From Apricaphanius iberus (Eukaryota > Chordata > Actinopteri > Cyprinodontiformes > Aphaniidae), in assembly GCA_028564705.1 (NCBI GenBank), contig JAPXFQ010001015.1, forward strand, positions 372,001-436,000: a stretch of 64,000 nucleotides of DNA, in the 5' to 3' direction. Position numbers and translations under genes: made by a program. The notes under the pieces were generated by a model that was not told where the DNA came from, did not search any database, and worked only from the letters and a program-made list of their open reading frames with translations. Below, piece by piece: positions 56,830 through 64,000 of the stretch (positions within the stretch are counted from its first letter, which is position 1; each line of letters begins with the position of its first letter).

Positions 56830-57062
56830 TATTTTTTGGAACAAAAGTAGAAGAGCACAGTTGACTGAACAGCCACTTAACAGTTACAGGTTTGGGCAGG
56901 TCAAAGCAGTGAGAATACAACATAAACAAGCCGTACGTCTCTCTGGGATTATGGTTCACACACAGGGCCGCAGTAACAGAATGTTTTCTGTAATTTACCG
57001 GTTCTTTAAACGAGAGCACATCTGACCACACTGACACTTTACCCTGTCCCGTTGCACCCCTA
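56830..57062 (-). mobile_element. Shortened relative of the hAT MITE at 34208
   Basis: The right edge ACCCTGTCCCGTTGCACCCC is the inverted left terminus of the element at 34208. The body shares the GTTTGGGCAGGTCAAAGC and CGTACGTCTCTCTGGGATTA stretches. The interior between terminus and body is deleted, and the far terminus is missing. It lies inside the intron-like part of the hAT transposase pseudogene. Confidence 0.75.
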
Positions 57063-57063
<1 letters not shown>

Positions 57064-57117
<54 letters not shown>

Positions 57118-57120
57118 AAA
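57064..57120. repeat. (AT)n microsatellite with short (AC)n
   Basis: About 22 AT units followed by ACACACAC. It directly abuts the MITE fragment on its left. Confidence 0.85.
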
Positions 57121-58428
57121 ATAATTCATATAATAGTGATGGATTATATTTGAACATTATACTGTAATATTTGCCTATATTACTGCACAGTAATGTTGCA
57201 TTCGAGTTTAGAGATGTAGAATTTGCCTCTGATTAGTTGTATACCCAATGCTATTTTAATGTTGCATTTGTGTTAAGTGATGTTCATTCAATCTTAATCA
57301 AGCATTTCAGTAGTTGTAATGATAGTTGTTCAGTGTGTGTGGGGAGAGAGAGATTATAGAAGAAATTAACTAATAATATCTTACAAATTTGTCAACAGAA
57401 AACCGTGTGAAAGACACCCGAATTGACCGTGCTGTTGGTGTATGCAAGAAAATTTTGAGTGCCTTTTCATACTCTTGGAAAAGAAGAAAGGAGTTGAAGA
57501 AAGCCCAGGCAGAGCACCATCTTCCCTTTCATCGGCTCATCACAGAAACACCAACAAGGTGGGGGTCATGCCAGATGATGATCCAGAGGTTGCTTGAACA
57601 AGAGAAGGCCCTATCACAGGTACTGAAAGCAGACAGGAAAACCAAACACCTGGTACCCACTTGGCAAGATACAGATAAGCCGGACCCTCGACCCACTGCT
57701 GGAATTCACAGACGCGCTGTCTGGCGAAGATTATGTCAGTGTGTCGTACATCAAACCTGTTCTCCATCTTTTCAACAACACTGTTCTAGCTGCAGCTGAT
57801 TATGACAGAGCTGGCCAAGGACATGAAAAGAGTCATCCTAGGGTACTTAAACGAGAAGTACTCAGACCCAAAAACAGTTGACCGCTGGATATGGCCTCCT
57901 TGGTCGACCCACGGTTTAAAGATGCATATTTAGCTGATGACCGCCAGGAGTTCATCAAGACCAGAGCCGTAGCAGAAATTCTGTCACTGTTGGAGGTGCA
58001 AGCTGCAACGGTCAGAGAGCCACTGCCACACACAAGCACAGAAGCTGCAGCTGTTGGTGCTGATTGTGGTGAAGCAGCTGTTGAGAGGCAATCGAAGAAG
58101 GTTAAACGGAGCCTGGAAGCTTTTTCAAAAAGGCCTCTGATGGCACAGCTGCTCTCGGTGGCAGAGAGGCCATCGAAGTGGAGCTAAAAAGTTACCTGCA
58201 GACAACCTGCAGGTTGATGGAGAGACTGACCCACTGGACTGGTGGCGGCTGCACCAAGCTAATTTTCCAAGGGTGGCTAGACTGGCCCAGAAATATCTCT
58301 GTATCCCGGCCACAAGTGCTCCTTCGGAAAGGGCATTTAGCTTTGGTGGCAACATTGTTACATGCCACCGGTCTCTGTTGAAGCCAGAGACTGTGGACAA
58401 GCTTGTGTTCAAGCTTGTGCTTGTGTAA

Positions 58429-59275
58429 CAAAATCTCATTCACTGCCTGATTTTAGGATTCGTTGTTGTGTTGCGTTTTAACTGAAGACACCAGACAGTT
58501 TTTCTGTTCTTTGCATATTTTGTGTCCTTAAGAAAATAATTTTTATAGTATATATGACATGGCACAAAAAAACATTTATACTTTAAAAATTTTTAGTTGA
58601 CCTATATGTCCCTTATAATGGAAGTATTTTATTTATTTATTTTGTGCTTTGATTTAGCATTATATGATGTTTTAATTTGAAGTATCTGATTTTCTTTATT
58701 TAAAACAGCCATGCCTAATACTGGAAGTGTATCCTTAATTCACAGTGTCCGTTCTTTTATTAACAAGACACCAGTTTTAATTTGATTAGAACAAAATGTT
58801 TAAAACCAAATGCGTTAGCTTAGGCTGCAGGTTTGAAATATGTTTTTATTTAAAGTATCTGTGCATTACACAATTTTATTTGACTAATTAATACTGGAAG
58901 TATTTTCAGTACAGTGTAAGTTCCTTACCTAAAAAGACACCAGTTTTTTTTTTGTTCTCTGCAACTTGGTATTTAAGAACCAAGGACTTAAAAGAAAAGT
59001 GTTTCTTTCTAAAAGGCACTACATTTAGTTTATGTATATGCAACAGTGTGTTTTTTAATTACAGTTTTGCTTTTGCACAATAAATGTTCTCAAAACGACA
59101 TGCAAGGTTTCTTTATTTGTTAAACAAAAATGAGCAGTTTGGCTTTCTTAAGGGTCTATGTAACCTGTTCTGAAATGGCTCTATTATAATTTATATATCA
59201 CAATATATATCATTATGGCAAGAGGCTGCAATGTATATCGCAATATGGATTTTAGGCAATATCGCCAATCCCTAG
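58429..59275. mobile_element. 3' region and right terminus of the hAT carrying the catalytic ORF
   Basis: AT-rich non-coding sequence ends GGCAATATCGCCAATCCCTAG, whose reverse complement begins CTAGGGATTGGCGATATTG, a hAT-type terminus. TATCGCAATATGG-type subterminal repeats precede it. The matching left terminus is not visible near 56390, so the element is 5'-truncated. Confidence 0.6.
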
Positions 59276-59279
59276 GGAC

Positions 59280-59800
59280 AGGGCTGTTAGGTTGGCAAAT
59301 GGAGCCTCTTGTTCACGCCTGAATTTGATTCAAGTTAAATTTGTGCAGCATATCAACTATAGTAAGGTTAGACTGGCCAAAATATACCCTAACCTGGATG
59401 GGAGTTGTGATCGTTGTAAGGCTGCCAGAGCGGACTTGGTTCATATGTTTTGGGCGTGTTCCAGGTTGAGAGAGTTCTGGACATCAATATTTAGAACTTT
59501 GAAGTCTTTGGATTAGCGCTGCAACCTGATCCTATAATGGCCATATTTGGTGTACAAGCGACTAATTTCGTGGCACCGGGCAACGTCATTGCTTTTGCAA
59601 CCTTGATAGCTCGAAGGAGATTGCTTATGGAGTGGAAATCTAGAATACCACAAAGGGCTTCGGTGTGGTTAGGTGATATGACGTTTTTGAAAGTGTAGAA
59701 AATAAAATACTCTCTGAGAGGATCGACAAAAATATTCTGTAAAGTCTGGGGACCTCTGCTGGCTTCTTTTGACGGGCTTGCAACTCTCCCTCCACAGTAT
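59280..59800 (+). pseudogene. L1/Tx1-type LINE 3' fragment (second copy)
   Basis: It reads LANGASCSRLNLIQVKFVQH, YPNLDGSCDRCKAARADLVH, MFWACSRLREFWTSIF and, after a shift, FATLIARRRLLMEWKSRIPQ and SLRGSTKIFCKVWGPLLASF. It is nearly identical to the fragment at 45843-46769 but begins about 285 bp later, exactly where the upstream hAT terminus ends. Confidence 0.8.
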
Positions 59801-60002
59801 TAAGAAAAGCAGAAATGAAGAAGCTGTATACATTTTGTTTAAAATTCAATAAAAATAGGTGTAAAAAAAATATATATACATCTAAATACATATACATCTA
59901 AATCAAGCTTTTTGGTGGAATCTGACTAAGGGGGCTTCCCCCTCTGTTGACAGCAGAGTCCCAGTTCTCATGTTGCTCCGAAAATGTTATTATTAAATTA
60001 AC

Positions 60003-61037
60003 TAGGGCTGCCACAAACATTTATGTTGATAATCGACTAATCACTAATTATTTTACTGATTGGTTGACTAATCGGATCATGTGTAAAATGCACGTTATTG
60101 CAGGAGCAGCAGCGCTAATATTTGCATTATCTCGAAGTGTTATGAAGTATCTAAAATAGTAGTTTTTAAGGTGATAAAAAAATAAAACAGTGATACAGTA
60201 GACACGATTTATACTAAGTATGATGAAATTATCATCACCACTGTTAATGTTGCATCCAGAAAATAACAAAAGCCTCTTCAGCCACTTCATCCAAACTATT
60301 GAATGATCCTTCTAGAAAGATCCTTCCTGCCCACAGCCATTTATCATCTAAAGTCAGAGTAAACATTACATTCTGACAGAATAAGGATTTTAATCCATTA
60401 AGAATTATAAGCAGCAGTTTTTTGACACCTGCACCTTAATGTCGTGTAAGCAGCAGCAGCAAGTTTTGTTCTCTTCCGTCTATGAACAGATCAGAACCAG
60501 CCTCTAAGCAGCAGCTCGGGCCGTAGAGGACGTCATATGAGAGAATCTGGAGATTTTGATCAATCTATCAATACCCCTGGATACCAAGGAGAGAAGGTAA
60601 AAAGCCGAAATGTTGGGGGGGAAATAGAAAATCGCTCTATTGTTGATGCTAATGTTTGCAGCTAACAAGCCAACTAGTCAACAGAGGCTACTGTCCGTGT
60701 TTGTTATCAGCCACAGCGGGCTTCCCTTTAAGAAGCTCAAACATCACTGCTGTACTGCTGTGGAAAGCAGCTTCTCCTTAGTGAATTTCGTATTACACAT
60801 GCTTGTCTTTTTATTTAATAAAACTCTCCTGTATTTTAGAGCAATGTTGTCGGCTCACTGCTGATACTGCTTCTGGTGACGCTGCAGCTAAACCATATTG
60901 CCACAACTGCACATGTGCGTGAGGGGCAGAAAGACAAAAAGAGAAGTTAAAGGGACAGCGACTGTTATGAGAACAAAATGATTACAAAATTAGTCAACAA
61001 TTTTACTCATTGACATTGGCGAATCATGGCAGCCCTT
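60003..61037. mobile_element. Non-autonomous hAT-like element
   Basis: The edges TAGGGCTGCCACAAAC and GAATCATGGCAGCCCTT are inverted relative to each other. Subterminal AATCGACTAATCAC and GATTGGTTGACTAATCGG motifs are typical of this group. The flanks AAATTAAC and AAAGTACG agree at only 5 of 8 positions. A 74-codon ORF (60640-60864) has no recognised motif. Its right edge lies 18 bp from the donor side of the candidate exon at 61056. Confidence 0.65.
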
Positions 61038-61055
61038 AAAGTACGTTCCACTCAC

Positions 61056-61113
61056 CGCGGATAGATGGCGACATGCGCCCGTTCAGGTTAGCCTTATAGC
61101 GGTTAGCCTGGAG
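61056..61113 (-). CDS. Candidate 58-bp alternative exon upstream of ap2a1 exon 2
   Basis: On the minus strand a pyrimidine-rich tract and TGTGTGCAG precede a 58-bp block followed by GTGAGT. One frame is open through it (LQANRYKANLNGRMSPSIR plus one base) and joins exon 2 in frame, giving a Gly before KSKEAEIK. Spliced after the canonical exon 1, which ends with one base of a Cys codon, the reading would be TCT CCA GGC TAA, an immediate stop. It could therefore be a poison exon, an alternative start exon (ATG at codon 14), an exon of something else, or a chance arrangement. Confidence 0.3.
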
Positions 61114-61301
61114 CTGCACACAGGCAGGAAACAGAGGTAGAAAGAGTCAAGGCAGCATATTCAAAATCCACCATCTCTTCATCAATCCAAAATGCAATGA
61201 TCAACTGCTTATGTTTGTCTCATATGCTTCTCATACTACAGCTGTGTGATTGTTGAGCCACACTCATCAATTCCTGAGGGGGTGCGCGAGTACGTGTATG
61301 C

Positions 61302-61334
<33 letters not shown>

Positions 61335-62334
61335 GGGGTTGTGTTGAAGAGAAGTCCAATTTCTCCATCCGGGTAGAATAGTCTGATTTGAGAAACTCCA
61401 GTTCGGTTCAAGTCAGACTAAGATGTATATATGCATTTGAGAAGTCCGATTTCAGTAGCTTTGTCTAGCTTCATGTAGACGTACTGAGTGGAGATCCATG
61501 GAAACCTGCAGCCTTTTAACAATCACTTGATATTTAGACCTCAGTTGAACAGTTTCTAGTAGATGTGGACCAGAGATCCACATTCCAACAACCGTTCAGA
61601 AGGCTGTATGAAGAAAACACTGAAATTATTCCTTATAGAGGGAAATGTTCTTATTGGGCGTTAACTCCTGCTAAGACCACTGGTCTTTTCCTTCACGTTG
61701 ATAGTGGAAAGATTAGGAACTGCTCAAGTGTCTGATGTGTCACATCAAGCTAATGTTCTCCTGTCCAATAATTTATTGCTTTAAAAACTTAAACAAAAAC
61801 TATTAAAACACTTGCCAAGTTAAAACTCAGCCAACCATGGTTAAGGCTGGAATAATTCAAAGATCTGTTGGTAGTAGTCATTACATCAGGAGTATAAAGG
61901 TTGGACCTTAAAAAGTATTCCTACTCTGCTAACTTTTCACATTTTCAACCACTAACTACAAAAGACTTAATAATTAACATTAAATCATGGCTAATAGTGA
62001 GATGCAAATTGTTTTCATTTTGTTCTGTAGATAATCTGAAAATGGTAGCCTGCATTGATGTTCCAATTCTTTCTACTCTGATACCCCTAAATAAAACCCA
62101 ATGTAACCAACCAACCATCCACCTATGGCAGTGTCTCAGAGAGGAACAGATTCATCAGAGAACCGAGTAAGAGGCTAATGGTCACTCTGGGGGGCTGCCA
62201 AAGCTCAGGTGAAACGATCTTTGGCAGACGCTCTCCAGATCCTGGCTTTACAGAGGAGAGGTGAGAAGTGATTCACTGAACCAAGAGGTCTGGAACAAAG
62301 GCTGGATCAGAACTGGGCTAGGTGTGGACGAACG
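61114..62334. other. Intron or upstream sequence with a (TG)n repeat
   Basis: A (TG)n run of about 15 units lies at 61302-61329, followed by a G-rich tract. No ORF with family motifs was found, and no ap2a1 first exon. Confidence 0.5.
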
Positions 62335-62342
62335 CTGTAAAT

Positions 62343-63458
62343 TAAGGCTGAACGATTTTGGAAAATAATCTAAGTGTGATTTTTTTTTTCTTCAATATTG
62401 CTATTTAATTTGCAATTATTTTAATGGGGCTTTTCTCATGTATTTTCTAATAAATGCAAGCAAAAATATTGTGTATTATAAACAGATTTCTGCATACATA
62501 ATTTATTCTATTCCATAAGATAGACTTATTTTAAGACAAAGGCAAATATTAACAACTTTATCTACTTTTAATAATCACACTCGATGGTCATCGGCGTAGT
62601 TCTGCAATCAATGTTTTCTTCCGTTTGATCCCAGATAATAATTCCCTCCGGCTGAGATGTTTTCCTCCGTGTGGTTATCCAGGAAGAAGGATGCTTGAAG
62701 CAACAAGCTCTAATTTTTAATTCTCCATTGATCTAATGCACTTACAGACTCTGGTATAGCTCTGTAGTGTGGTTTTGATCACAGGTCAGTTGTTTCAAAA
62801 CACTCCACTGTATTCGGTGTGGCTTTAACGTTCTGTCTGCATTTTTTATACAGCGCAGGTAAAATGTGGCTAAAATGTGTTTGTGAGATTGAATCCTAGC
62901 TTATTCATTATGCCTATCAAAGCAAACCCTTGGCTATAAAACCCGTTATAGCACAAATTATTTCCCAGTGGCGTTTTTTTATTTTCGTAAGGAGAGATTC
63001 TTTCAAACAGCTCAGTCAGCGATCCCCGTCATCTGGAAGTTTGTTTACTGGAAATTTAAACACTGGTGGCGGTCAGTGCCGTTCAACTCTCATATATGGT
63101 GGTGTGAAGTTCTTAGGTGCTGATGAAGTTTCGTAGCCTACCTCGTGAGGCGGCAAGGCGGGTTCTGCATTACCTGGCGTTGCGCAGCATCAACGTTTTC
63201 ATAGCCGATATAATTTCTCACAACTGATGTACTGTTCCTCTTTGGTACCAACTATTGTGCAGTCTTGGATTCTGTTAAGCTTTAAAACATTTTATAGTGC
63301 AGCATTTCCTTCTCTCTCTGCATTGTTTGAGCTGTTTGCAAGTGACGTGGCTTTACCAGATAAGTTTACGTCAAGTCAAATCTCAGCCTTTGTGATTAGG
63401 AAATCGCATTTCATCAAATTGTGATTTAATTGCAAATGCAATTAATCGTTCAGCCCTA
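62343..63458 (+). mobile_element. hAT element (family shared with 36790), uninterrupted copy
   Basis: The termini TAAGGCTGAACGATTTTGG and TTAATCGTTCAGCCCTA are flanked by perfect 8-bp duplications CTGTAAAT (62335-62342 and 63459-63466). It is 1116 bp with no transposase. It matches both flanks of the split copy at 36790-41278 and serves as its empty-site reference. Confidence 0.93.
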
Positions 63459-63467
63459 CTGTAAATA

Positions 63468-64000
63468 ATCCAGATATATTATTCAGCTGTTATTGCGTTT
63501 GTTAGGCTTGTTTTTTCTCAGTGTTTTTCTCCCCATAGAACCTCCGCCTGGTCTGGTATCCTGCACAGCTACAGCGCCCCCTGCTGGATGGGGAACATCG
63601 ATTCAGATTATGCTCCCAGTGACCGAGTGTCATCCATGTCCTTTTATCAACTTTATACTTTCTTTAATATATAAAGTTCTCTTCCATCAGTTCTTTTGTT
63701 CTTTCTATGTCTCTTCTCTGTCTTCTCAGACCCCCAGACGGTTGTAGCAGATGACCGCTTGTACTGAGCCAGGTTCTGGTTCTGTTGGAGGTCTCTTCCT
63801 GTTAAAGGGGAGTTTTTCCTCTCCACTGTCGCTACATGCTTGCTTAGTATGAGGGATTACTGAGGAATTGCTGTGTTTGGAGTCTGCATGATCTGGCACA
63901 ACTTCACATCAATGACTCATCACAATCTGCTGGGATTCCTTACATTGAAAACTTTTATCTGATTGGAATGTTTGTTTAATTGTATTGAAATGATTTTTCT
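63468..64000 (+). mobile_element. L2 LINE 3' untranslated fragment, runs off the window
   Basis: From CCAGATATATTATTCAGC it is colinear with the L2 3' region at 18850-19310. It shares CTCCCCATAGAA, CCCCCTGCTGGATGGGGAAC, CCTGTTAAAGGGGAGTTTTT and CAATCTGCTGGGATTCCTTA. No coding part is present and the tail lies beyond the window. Confidence 0.85.

Larger units (their letters stand above)
56400..58428 (+). pseudogene. hAT (ZBED-type) transposase catalytic region with an intron
   Basis: The first block (56400-56708) reads YFATTTDLWSS, then LGSLCLQTSYFPAEHTAEEI and ITTDNGTNVVKAASLNDWTR, ending LHRAI before a GTAGGT donor. An intron-like stretch (56709-57398) follows, ending TCAACAG. The second block (57399-58428) reads RVKDTRIDRAVGVCKKIL, FSYSWKRRKELKKAQAE, TPTRWGSCQMMIQRLLEQEK, then across shifts MASLVDPRFKDAYLADDRQE and the dimerisation motif SAPSERAFSFGGNIVT near 58310-58355. 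It ends at TAA 58426-58428. The N-terminal BED part is missing on this strand, and several frameshifts inactivate it. Confidence 0.88.
55771..59967. mobile_element. Composite hAT unit B, inverted relative of unit A
   Basis: The left edge TAAGGATGGGTATCG matches the end of unit A. In order it holds a BED finger on the minus strand (56040-56233), a hAT catalytic region on the plus strand (about 56390-59275), an L1 3' fragment on the plus strand (59280-59800), and about 90 bp (59880-59967) matching the left edge of unit A (44365-44452) inverted. Apart from the extra catalytic block it is colinear with the reverse complement of unit A. The right terminus is missing. Confidence 0.65.

Noticed and set aside
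60640..60864. 74-codon ORF inside the hAT-like element at 60003
   Set aside because: It shows no BED finger or catalytic motif and sits in non-coding hAT sequence.
1..64000. A new multi-gene defence or metabolic system
   Set aside because: The only host gene supported is ap2a1, and other coding sequence is transposon-derived. Nothing suggests a co-operating gene cluster.

Overview
This is vertebrate DNA, almost certainly a teleost fish. The clues are Rex1- and Rex3-type LINEs, L2 LINEs with the usual fish 3' tail, several Tc1/mariner copies, many short hAT elements and a tRNA-headed SINE. There are no bacterial operons, and genes are split by GT-AG introns. All support comes from reading the sequence; no database search was run.

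The only host gene I can support is ap2a1 (AP-2 adaptor complex alpha subunit), on the minus strand. Five consecutive coding exons are readable: 55384-55595, 9599-9792, 9332-9461, 9124-9225 and 7100-7359. They join in phase into one open frame covering roughly residues 23-322 of the alpha trunk. The canonical first exon and everything downstream of the HYDS region are not in the window. A 58-bp candidate alternative exon (61056-61113) lies upstream of the first readable exon. One intron (9793-55383, about 45.6 kb) makes up most of the window and is packed with transposable elements.

Layout: 1-7099, downstream intron with a Rex1 fragment, a piggyBac-like remnant and a Tc1 element. 7100-9792, four clustered ap2a1 exons. 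9793-17175, intron with hAT derivatives. 17176-23409, a four-level nest (Harbinger-like shell, hAT shell, then L2, an ORF1-only LINE and another hAT, with a solo LTR innermost). 26375-27822, an L2 copy split by an unusual foldback element. 30879-33256, a Tc1 copy split by a Harbinger-like element. 34208-35062, a hAT MITE. 36790-41278, a hAT element split by a large L2 copy that carries a piece of 28S rRNA. 41508-48760, a second deep nest. 50701-54073, a near-full-length Rex3 with an uninterrupted 1071-codon ORF. 55008-55264, a SINE, then ap2a1 exon 2. 55771-59967, a composite hAT/L1 unit. 60003-64000, more hAT and L2 sequence.

Apart from ap2a1, almost everything recognisable is mobile DNA in different states of decay, and insertion order can be read from target-site duplications. 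The best leads are the 560-bp foldback element with a 6-bp duplication, the ORF1-only esterase LINE, the 28S fragment inside a LINE 3' region, a 33-bp templated insertion, the two deep nests and the candidate 58-bp exon. I saw no new multi-gene system.
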